Assembly: GCA_022925895.1 (NCBI GenBank)
Contig: JAKSYS010000362.1
Location: 1 to 61,286 of the forward strand
Direction of reading: 5' to 3'
Length of the DNA: 61,286 nt
Source of the DNA: Fragilaria crotonensis
Lineage: Eukaryota > Bacillariophyta > Fragilariophyceae > Fragilariales > Fragilariaceae
Shown: piece after piece, positions 54,295-61,286 of the stretch
Numbering within the stretch: the first letter of the stretch is position 1
How the letters are laid out: each line of letters begins with the position of its first letter
The notes under the pieces: model-generated
Database searches by the model: none
The model's input: the letters and a program-made list of their open reading frames with translations, nothing else
What the model was told of the DNA's origin: nothing
Position numbers and translations under genes: made by a program

Positions 54295-57290
54295 GATGCT
54301 GACCCTCCGCCTTGAGAGCTGTTTTCCTTGTATCGACTCTCAAGGTCGGTGGTGATGTCGGTCAAAGTTGTTGTTGTTGCTTGTGTATAGGAATCCATGT
54401 TGTCATCGTCAGGTAATGGTGTTTGAACCGCCTGGGATAAAGGGAGAAGGCTTTCCATTTCTATATTCTCTGATGCCGCTTCGACCGGGGTGGTTTCTTC
54501 GGTAGTTGATCGTTGCGTTGGGCTGTCGTGCGTTACTCCATTCTGATTGGTATCGTGGCCCGCATGCCCCGCGGCAGATTCGTTTCGACCAGCGGTCCGG
54601 TATTTCTTTTTGATTGGTGACGAAAACAAGACTCTGTCCAGATGACGATCGGAAAGCTCAGATGAAGAGTGCTGTGTGTTGTCGATTGCTGCTGATGCGC
54701 TATTCGTTTCAATACTAGTTGTGAAAGAGCTTCCAGGCACTTGTCCAGTCTGTATCTGTGTCTGTGCTATCATATCCATGAGGGCCGATATCTTATCGCT
54801 GAGTTGGTTCATGGTTCCCCCAACACCGGCTTGTTTCTCCATAACATTCATAAGATTGCCCTCCATAACATCAAACCTGTGGTCCAAATCATCAAATCGT
54901 GTGAACTGTCGCTCCATTCGTTCCAATCGCTCAGTGTTGATACGGTCCTTCCGGTCGAACTCTTTTTGTTGGCGTTGTATCCGAGCGTCAATTTCTTGAA
55001 AACGAGCCGTGGACGTGGACATTGAAGACAACCTGGAGTTAGTGGAATTGTTCGAATCAGCAGTGGACGCCTCAGTCTGGACAGTGGACCGCAGCCCGTA
55101 GTGATCCCGAAGGGATTCCAATGGAGTAGGGGGCATCGTTGACTTCGACGTTTTGTCCTTATCCACTGATGGGTGCGAGTCGCCATGTTGTGAAGACGAA
55201 TAATTTGATGATGAGTTTTGGTCTTCGGTTCCACCAGATGTACGAGAAGGAACAGCTCTTGATTCTGATTCTTCGGATGACTCAACGCTGTGAGCTGTTG
55301 TTTGTTTCCACGATTCCGTTGATGAAAATAATTTGTCGATGAAGGACAAATTGGCATTTACTTTAGAGACCACATGAATCACTGTGGGAGGAGGTCCTAT
55401 AGCGTCCCTAAACCTTTCCTCTCTGATCGAGAAAGGAAAAACTCGACGGCGGTACTCTTCAAAAGCTGTGCGAACCGTGCTTTCATGCTGAGGGGCCATG
55501 AGGAGAAAGGATTTTTGATCATATCCACCGTTCACGACGTCGACGTGTGCTGATTCGGTTCCCGTTGCCGATACAATGGATGCTGCCCAGTCTCTTGTAG
55601 TTCGCTCCATCTGTGTGCCATCCGGGAAAAACTCAGTCCTTACGGTGTCCAGATTGTTTATCAATGGGGAGAGTTGTATGTATCGGAGCGACTTGATATA
55701 AGAATCGTGCTTCTCAAAAAGGTTCATAGCTTCTTTCGTTGTCATCTTCGCAAACGCGAAACGTGGAATATACACTCCAGCTCCAGATCCGTCCAGAGCA
55801 GAAAGCAGTGTCTGACTCAGAGAATGGACATGATTTTTTCCACATTGTACCACGAGGTGATTGATATCTTGGTCGAACGGCGTGCGACGATGAAGAAAGA
55901 TGTTAAAAAAAGGGGTCGTGTCAGGAAGCTTGCTTCTAAGACTCTGTAAAAAACGGGTGCGATGGGTTGTGCGAGGAGCTTTAAGAAGAATATAACCAGA
56001 AATAACATCCTCGCCGCTGGTAGTCTTGGAATTGGAGAAAGACACCGTAACTTTGTTGCGTTTAAATGCTTCCTGTACGCGAGACTGATTCTTCCAGGAA
56101 AAGGGCTGTTTGTCAAGGAAGCCAAAACGGAGTGGAACAACGATTTGCGATTGAGAAGGTAGAACGGAGAGGGAGGGAGCGATGTACGATCTCACTTCCT
56201 CTGATGTCATTTTTGAAATGGAGTTGCAATATTCTGTTCCTTCGTCTGTCCATTTGTATAGAAGGCCATCTTCGTCGCGAAAAATATCATTGAGAAGCGA
56301 ATGAATCTCAGTGGACAGTGCGTTCGACTTTTGAGATAGCGCAAGAGAAACCACTTCTGCATTCGTTTTCCACCGAAGCGAGATACGAATTGTTCCATCA
56401 TTGATTGGGATGTTCGAATTTGGAATCAGTGCTGACATCTTACCATCCGTAGACGATGTGAATGAATTCGAATCTTCCTTCCTTTCATGCACGTGTGTTC
56501 GACTGTCAGATGGCGGGTTGTTTATCTGCAAGTTGGACTTATGCGGTGTTTGGTTCGTCTGGAACGTAATCGGTGCTGGTGGAGTGTTTGTGGGAGCTAT
56601 CTTCTCTGGACAAAGGGGGACATCGACTTCCATGTGTTCGTCATCTTGTTCTTCTGGGATTGGGGGCGTAGTAAATGCAAGTTGTTGTTTGAAGAGATCT
56701 GTTGTCTTGAGAACAATAGGGGTCTTCTTCGACACTGAGGATGCTTTCCTAGAAGTCTGAGTACGACGTTTGGCCTTTGCGGATCCAATGACCTTGTTCC
56801 ATGAGTAGATATTGGACGCACGCTTTGACCACTCTTCAAATCCAATGTTGACCGTATCCACCGGGAGAACTTTGTCGGTGTGAACAGATAGATAAGGTAA
56901 CGAGAAAATGTTTGCCCAGTCATGAAGCTTCTTTGGAACATCAAGTTGACGGTCGATATAGTACATGTATCGGTACCAGACGACTAGATGAAGTTTAAGT
57001 GGATCGTTGTCAAAGTTGTTCCAGAGTGCTTCGAAAGTTGGGAAAGACACGACGTTACGCCCGAGAGTGGTAAACCGATGCCAGACAGTAGGAGTGGTGT
57101 CGTTGCGTTGGACGGTTTCCTCATAGATGCGTTTAACGCGTTCGTTCTGCGTTTCAGCCAAATGTTCTGGAGGAATGTCGATATCGGGAAAATCCTTCCA
57201 ATCTTTCAACAGAAAACCAAAGGAGTCATCAGTATCAGGTGGAAGAGACGTAAGGAGAATTGGAGACGGAGGCTCCGCTGTTTCGGTCAT
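54291..57290 (-). CDS. LINE ORF1, 999 aa, coiled-coil protein
   Basis: I start it at MTETAEPPSP (57,290). The frame is open further up to 57,512, but beyond 57,385 it runs into copia sequence, so earlier ATGs are not native. There is no retroviral-type CCHC knuckle. Visible parts are a folded N-terminal region (about 1-150), a Lys/Ser/Pro-rich linker with basic KAKRRTQTSRK, a large middle region with alternating strands and helices, a Ser-rich acidic segment, and a strong coiled coil near residues 790-870 (RIQRQQKEFDRKDRINTERL), then a low-complexity tail. By position it should bind element RNA and trimerise or multimerise as ORF1 proteins do. This is inferred from place and the coiled coil only. 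Confidence 0.8.
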   Translation of the reverse strand: MTETAEPPSPILLTSLPPDTDDSFGFLLKDWKDFPDIDIPPEHLAETQNERVKRIYEETVQRNDTTPTVWHRFTTLGRNVVSFPTFEALWNNFDNDPLKLHLVVWYRYMYYIDRQLDVPKKLHDWANIFSLPYLSVHTDKVLPVDTVNIGFEEWSKRASNIYSWNKVIGSAKAKRRTQTSRKASSVSKKTPIVLKTTDLFKQQLAFTTPPIPEEQDDEHMEVDVPLCPEKIAPTNTPPAPITFQTNQTPHKSNLQINNPPSDSRTHVHERKEDSNSFTSSTDGKMSALIPNSNIPINDGTIRISLRWKTNAEVVSLALSQKSNALSTEIHSLLNDIFRDEDGLLYKWTDEGTEYCNSISKMTSEEVRSYIAPSLSVLPSQSQIVVPLRFGFLDKQPFSWKNQSRVQEAFKRNKVTVSFSNSKTTSGEDVISGYILLKAPRTTHRTRFLQSLRSKLPDTTPFFNIFLHRRTPFDQDINHLVVQCGKNHVHSLSQTLLSALDGSGAGVYIPRFAFAKMTTKEAMNLFEKHDSYIKSLRYIQLSPLINNLDTVRTEFFPDGTQMERTTRDWAASIVSATGTESAHVDVVNGGYDQKSFLLMAPQHESTVRTAFEEYRRRVFPFSIREERFRDAIGPPPTVIHVVSKVNANLSFIDKLFSSTESWKQTTAHSVESSEESESRAVPSRTSGGTEDQNSSSNYSSSQHGDSHPSVDKDKTSKSTMPPTPLESLRDHYGLRSTVQTEASTADSNNSTNSRLSSMSTSTARFQEIDARIQRQQKEFDRKDRINTERLERMERQFTRFDDLDHRFDVMEGNLMNVMEKQAGVGGTMNQLSDKISALMDMIAQTQIQTGQVPGSSFTTSIETNSASAAIDNTQHSSSELSDRHLDRVLFSSPIKKKYRTAGRNESAAGHAGHDTNQNGVTHDSPTQRSTTEETTPVEAASENIEMESLLPLSQAVQTPLPDDDNMDSYTQATTTTLTDITTDLESRYKENSSQGGGSAS

Positions 57291-57385
57291 GGTGGTGACG
57301 TGCACGACGGCCTCGGTGGTTTTACTACGGTAAAGCGGGTGACGGACGGACTGGTGTTGCAAATTCTTAATACTAGAAATTGTGT

Positions 57386-57401
57386 ATATCCGTCTTCTGA
57401 T
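57386..57401. repeat. Target-site duplication, LINE 5' side
   Basis: ATATCCGTCTTCTGAT, identical to 48,387-48,402. The neighbouring bases differ (T and G here, C and A there), which fixes the length at 16 bp. Confidence 0.93.
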
Positions 57402-58520
57402 GGTCCCAATACCAAACACGGTCATAGAAATCGAAGTCAAGCCATTCGGAAATGTCAACAGTCTGTCCGAGTAATCGCTCAATCCCAGGGCGTTGATCAA
57501 CGCCGCGGGCAATTAAAGATTGAATTTCCGAAATGTATACGATACCGTAATCCCAAAGCCTCGAAGGTACTTGATTTTCACGCATTCGGGTTTTCCATTT
57601 CATTTTGATCTCTCTGATTTCGGTTTCTGCACGATGATTCTGCGTAGTTCCACGACCTTTCTCCGCAGGGAGAAGTTTGATATGGTTTCGACGAATGATC
57701 TTCATGACTTCAGAATGCTTACCGGTTTGTTCAGTTGCAAGATCGCATATCAGGGTCGCAGGAACTCCGACGTCATCAATAAATTCGGTCAACGCATTCG
57801 CAATATTGCTACTCGCCTTTGATTCCATTGGGTATACTCTCGTGAACGATCCGTTTGTAATTAACTGTGCACATTCCATTCCATTTATCGATCTGACCTT
57901 CGAGAATAGAGTGTCCATATAAAAGGTATCCGCAAGCCTCCGACGATGCAAGTCAAGGTGATCAACGCGGTATCGGCAAAATAAGGGATGAATGGCATAT
58001 CGGACTCACGTTGTGTGGTTGTCCGTAAGGTTTTCTGTGCTGTCTCAATACCACATCTAAATTTTCGCGCAACAGTTTCTGCATTCACACGCGAATGTCG
58101 ATCTCTGCTCCCAACAAACGCCACATTTGCATCACGATACGCAGTAGCCACATGTACTTTACCTATCATTCGATTGAGAAACAAAGCGTCGTCGAAGGGA
58201 ATCATCTCATTGTCACAATCATCATGTCCTTCAGAATTCGCTGTCTTAGCAGTTTTAACACTCATGCATGATATCCGTAGTCGCTCTGACGTTTCCACAA
58301 TAGGTAGATCATTTACCCCTGACGTTACAGATACGCTAGCAATGCGTACATTGGTAGGGTCCCACACGTTACTGTCAGTCATGATTACCGTCTTGCAGTC
58401 ATCCAATTCATACCGAGATGGTACGCGCGATTCAAAGTATACAACAGTACCGTCCATCTTGAATGGTATCACCGTGTCGTCTACCGTCGCGCCGAATACA
58501 CGTGCTGTCGGTGGGGTCAT
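57402..58520 (-). CDS. Copia Pol: pre-integrase and integrase, frameshifted
   Basis: Two frames together cover the region. The first (58,520-57,885) contains the pre-integrase zone VNAETVARKFRCGIETAQKTL. The second (57,951 down to the LINE junction) holds the DDE core: Asp in FYMDTLFSK, Asp in LICDLATEQTGKH and Glu in NHRAETEIREIK, then PSRLWDYGIVY and LLGQTVDISEWLDF. They overlap in different frames near 57,930, so one indel separates them, and another lies near 58,490 between protease and this region. After HQKTD the native frame would continue at 48,387. The usual HHCC finger is not recognisable. Confidence 0.85.
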
Positions 58521-58938
58521 CCGATACCGTCACACCGTAGTGTCGCATCTGGTTTGGATTAATCAGGCTCATTTTCATACGCTTTCCGTACCACAGTACC
58601 TGGTTGAATTGCAAAATGATTGTTTCTCCCGTCGATTCGTCAGTAAATGCAGTTGCAGCGTTAACAACCGACACATTTATAATGGGTTGATAGTCATTTG
58701 TATAAGGAGTCACATCGCATTGCTGGCCAGTATAATCCAAAATCAAGAAATTCGGGCCTGCAACACAAGTATCGGCATGCGAATCCAACTCACACCGAGC
58801 AACATTACCTTCGTCAGTTGTAAACTCATCCATTCCTCCACGGGCCACTGCACCAATCGATCGAGTTCGTAAGCCTGACCTGATCGTCGCCACAGTACGC
58901 CCCGCCACCCCGCATGCGCAGGATGTCGGGGTTGCCAG
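58432..58938 (-). CDS. Copia aspartic protease region
   Basis: It is in the same frame as gag and begins directly after the gag TGA (58,941-58,939); the first ATG is at 58,908. The active-site string is CELDSHADTCVAGPNF, with D-S-H-A-D in place of the D-S/T-G of other retroelement proteases, as in the other copia fragments here. It continues to WYGKRMKMSLINPNQMRHYG, then loses frame. It cleaves the Gag-Pol precursor in functional relatives. Confidence 0.8.
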   Translation of the reverse strand: MATPTSCACGVAGRTVATIRSGLRTRSIGAVARGGMDEFTTDEGNVARCELDSHADTCVAGPNFLILDYTGQQCDVTPYTNDYQPIINVSVVNAATAFTDESTGETIILQFNQVLWYGKRMKMSLINPNQMRHYGVTVSDDPTDSTCIRRDGRRHGDTIQDGRYCCIL

Positions 58939-60530
58939 TCAATAGTCGCGACGAGGGCCGAATCGGGCACCTGCACGTCCACCTCGATCACCGCCCGAAG
59001 CCGGAGCACGAGCCGGCGCAGTCACATTTGAAGTATCGGCATCATATTCAACAATTTCGGTCGAAGTGGTCGCCGCGGCGGCAGCAATAGCACGAGGTTG
59101 TTCCTGATTTCCGATCGCATAACGGCCACCACCGCGGCCCCCATACGAGCCACGATCAGCATACCCACGCCCGCCACCGCGACCTTGGCCTCCGCCACGG
59201 CCATCGAAGCGACCGGAGGCGCGATTTGCAAGGTATTCACGACGCTGGCGTATATAAGCAACACCGCCGCAAGTACGCAATTTCTCCCATTCGTCACTGG
59301 TAAAATTTCGATTGATGTCCGACACATCGACACCGTTCATGACAACTTTAACACGACCAGCGGTTCCACCGCGGCCTCCACGATTGCCCGAACAATTACC
59401 TCCGCGTCCGTTGCCAGAACGGCTGCGACCAGTTGTAGTTGTAGCACCAATGGAACGCTTGTTACTCTTACCGGGTTCAGCCAAAGCAAAGCGACTCGAC
59501 ACAGTCCTCGACAAAGTCATACAAGCGGCATCAAAGTCGTTCAAATACTTATCGCGAACAATTCCCATAGTAGTCTGTACCTGAATATCATCACACCGCA
59601 TACTTTTGAGTAGAAATTGAACCTTTTGTTGCATATACATGGGCTGGCCTGCGTCCTCCAATTCCTTGAACGCTTCGTTCATCCGAGTGAGATACTTCTC
59701 AAATGGGAACGCAGCCTCACTTTTCCAGAATAATGCTTCAAGCTTCGCATTTGCAGATGCAGCGCGACGCATATCGTGCGCCTCTCCAACATAATGTTCA
59801 CGCAATAACAAGTGAGCCGCACGTCCGTCGCCGTCGGTTACCTTTTCGAACCAAGTCGCACCATCCGTCTTGGTCACAAGATCTTTGAGCAAATGATACA
59901 CCTCACGATTATCTTCAACAAACTGCGGAGTCTCGAACAAAGCCGCCCACAACGTACGGGTGTATTCGTCGGTCGCGTTGTCGGGATTTGCTTCGGCAGG
60001 ACGAATAACATAACTCAATGGCACACCAGCCTTACCCTTCCTCGAATCCAAGTAGTTCGTGACTTTCTTAATCCAGTTCTTATAGTCGCTCGCGTTAAAT
60101 GCCTCTGGGTAGTACAACTTCGAATCAGTATATTTCTCTTCTGCCGCAAGTGACATCTCACGAATGAGGGTTGCAATGAATGCGTCGTTAAGTTCGATTA
60201 AGTCACATGGAGCATTCTCACGGAGTTTCTTGGTAATCCAATACTTAACCGCCTTGAGCTTCTTTGTACGCGCCAATCCCAACTGGATGCGAGGGTGTTC
60301 TGAGGGTTCCTCTTAGAGTTACGGTCCGCCATAGTGTCCAGCTCTCTATCAGTATAGTTCGCTAACTCTTCGATAGTCTCCAATCCTTCGTACTCGATAA
60401 GTCTGGTCTGGGAGGGTATATCCCTCAACCCGCACACATGCAAAACATAACGCATCGGCTGATGTTGTAATTCAGGGAACAACTCGTCAAGGTTAACGAT
60501 AACAGGAGGGTCCATGATACCTGTATCCAA
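58939..60530 (-). CDS. Copia Gag, one frameshift near 60,290
   Basis: The native start is MDTGIMDPPV (60,530). The family motif KRNPQNT...IQLGLARTKKLKAVKYWI is cut by a one-base change near CACCCTCGC, after which the frame is open from about 60,290 to 58,939. The middle is helical capsid-like sequence (YKNWIKKVTNYL, ATWFEKVTDGDGRAAH, PFEKYLTRMNEAFKELEDAGQPM). The C-terminus is Arg/Gly-rich (repeated RGG and GGRG), a likely RNA-binding tail in place of a CCHC finger. VDVSDINRNFTSDEW between the two RGG parts is conserved in the relic at 30,345. Layout and motifs resemble diatom copia Gag. Confidence 0.87.
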
Positions 60531-60848
60531 GGGGAGGGTGTCAATACCACTCGTGTGCTGTATATACCAAGCGACATACGGGCAATATGTCCGTTGTGAC
60601 CATGGGAGTCAACGTCGCACCGAGAGATGATCAGTCTCCGGCATCAACATACGAATGCGGAGACGGAGATGTCTCCAGTCAACGCTCTGTGCTGGGCCAA
60701 GCGACCCCATGACGGTGGCCAACCTTAATCGCTTCATTTGATGCCACAGCACAGCATCTCCTCGTTCTTCTCACACGAAGGAGATGGCAGCGAACGAATC
60801 GCTGTCTTCAACCACTCCAATCTTTCTGGTTCATTGGGTCTGATAAAC
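60531..60848 (-). other. Copia 5' leader with probable primer-binding site
   Basis: Directly after the 5' LTR the minus strand reads GTTTATCAGACCCAATG. TATCAGA resembles the initiator-Met-tRNA binding site of many copia elements (TATCAGAGC), but with mismatches. The rest of the leader has no ORF of note. Confidence 0.5.
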
Positions 60849-61036
60849 TGTTTATATCCTATCGAGATTAACAACAACTAACTTACCAACAGCAAGATAA
60901 GAACGATAACAACAGTCTTAAACGAATTGTGGTTCTATGTATAAACGTGCATACAATCGATGACTGATTCCCGAGTCCGGTTCGTATCTATGACCGCATC
61001 CCAGTAAGCAGTACACAGTACGGTACATATTAAACA
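60849..61036 (-). repeat. 5' LTR of copia element, 188 bp
   Basis: Identical to 45,397-45,584. Right flank TATGT. Confidence 0.93.
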
Positions 61037-61133
61037 TATGTACGCATACCCACGGCTCGGTGGCCGCGTGGCCCCCAGGAGGTCTAAGAGGGAGTGCCCA
61101 TGCTACCCACCAATAACCTTGGGTTTGTGCGAT
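61037..61133. other. Continuation of the gene G upstream region
   Basis: It matches 29,828-29,923 (CCCACGGCTCGGTGGCCG, GAGGGAGTGCCCATGCTACC, CAATAACCTTGGG) and so is the far half of the sequence cut by the copia insertion. Confidence 0.75.
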
Positions 61134-61286
61134 TCAGTAAATGATATGGTGACAAAGAGCATGTCGTCTATCAGCGGTCAAGATCTTCGTAAAGAGGTCT
61201 GCTAGGTTTGTCATTCCATCCTCTTTGCCAACTCAAAGTATCTTAGCAGCCACTGCTTCACGGATGGCATGATAATTGAAAGCGTT
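61134..61286 (-). mobile_element. Older copia relic, RNase H C-terminus, cut by window end
   Basis: The minus strand reads NYHAIREAVAAKIL, one in-frame stop, then GKEDGMTNLADLFTKILTAD to a stop at 61,134. It is the same relic as 29,924-30,160 and unrelated to the complete copia beside it beyond family level. Confidence 0.8.

Larger units (their letters stand above)
48403..57385 (-). mobile_element. Non-LTR retrotransposon (LINE), near complete, nested in copia
   Basis: This minus-strand element of about 8,983 bp lies between 16-bp target-site duplications. Order: about 95-nt 5' UTR, ORF1 (999 aa), ORF2 with AP-type endonuclease, reverse transcriptase, RNase H and a C-terminal CCHC-like finger, then a 156-nt 3' UTR ending in a short TA run (TTTATATAT) rather than poly(A). 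The presence of RNase H after RT fits the I/R1/Tad-like group. The RT core strings (FGTGQGSGASPAVWL, AFVDDTA) are ones I associate with diatom LINEs. It inserted into the integrase-RT boundary of a copia element after that element had integrated. Confidence 0.9.
45397..61036 (-). mobile_element. Ty1/copia LTR retrotransposon, complete but split by a LINE
   Basis: The element lies on the minus strand: 5' LTR 60,849-61,036, gag, protease, integrase, reverse transcriptase, RNase H, 3' LTR 45,397-45,584. The Pol order (integrase before RT) is that of Pseudoviridae/copia. Without the 9-kb LINE it would be about 6.6 kb. The LTRs are identical, begin TGTTTA and end TAAACA, and are flanked by TATG(T) on both sides, fitting a 4-5 bp target duplication. 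Frame changes occur in gag (about 60,290), near 58,490 and near 57,930, and a TGA separates gag from protease, so this copy is probably non-autonomous despite its young LTRs. Confidence 0.92.

Noticed and set aside
57291..57512. Earlier ATG for LINE ORF1 at 57,512
   Set aside because: The frame from 57,402 upward is copia sequence across the insertion junction, so the native start must lie within the LINE.

Overview
This is a eukaryotic nuclear window, most likely from a diatom (pennate stramenopile). The evidence is short GT-AG introns of 54-105 nt, a Ty1/copia element whose Gag and integrase have the layout I associate with diatom copia elements, and a LINE whose reverse transcriptase carries diatom-style blocks (FDNDASACFDRI, FGTGQGSGASPAVWL, AFVDDTA). 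I see no tRNA, rRNA, CRISPR or prokaryotic operon. The organism call is inference from family knowledge, not from a search.

Positions 1-45,000 hold a decayed tandem cluster of one gene family, plus its flanks and passengers. The full architecture is an N-terminal ankyrin array, an IRAK/RLK-like (TKL-type) kinase, a RING-like zinc finger and a conserved C-terminal domain. One intron sits at the same phase-0 site just after the kinase alpha-C region, and another is predicted in the 5' UTR. Eight copies are visible: P1 (about 1.93-2.92 kb, -), A (3.88-6.17 kb, +), B (7.59-10.45 kb, -), C (12.06-12.85 kb, -), D (14.54-18.88 kb, -), E (26.26-29.44 kb, -), F (32.94-37.04 kb, -) and G (39.72-44.99 kb, -). 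Only G is fully open (1,726 aa, about 31 ankyrin units). The other seven carry frameshifts, many in homopolymers. Ankyrin unit number runs from one or two (A) through 8 (B) to 31 (G).

Between the kinases lie five minus-strand relics of EPSP synthase (shikimate pathway): 1-1,020, about 12.85-13.6, 21.7-22.6, 23.8-24.6 and 38.0-39.1 kb. The recurring EPSPS-then-kinase order shows that the cluster grew by duplicating a unit holding both. Two clear duplicated blocks are about 6.5-11.9 kb versus 25.2-31.7 kb (genes B and E, a copia fragment and a small secreted-protein ORF), and the D versus F neighbourhoods. P1 and A form an inverted pair.

Positions 45,397-61,036 are one copia LTR retrotransposon (minus strand, identical 188-bp LTRs). 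It is split by an almost complete 9-kb LINE (48,403-57,385) flanked by a 16-bp target-site duplication. The copia itself landed in the upstream region of gene G, because its two flanks together match the uninterrupted upstream regions of B and E. The order of events is therefore cluster duplication, then copia, then LINE.
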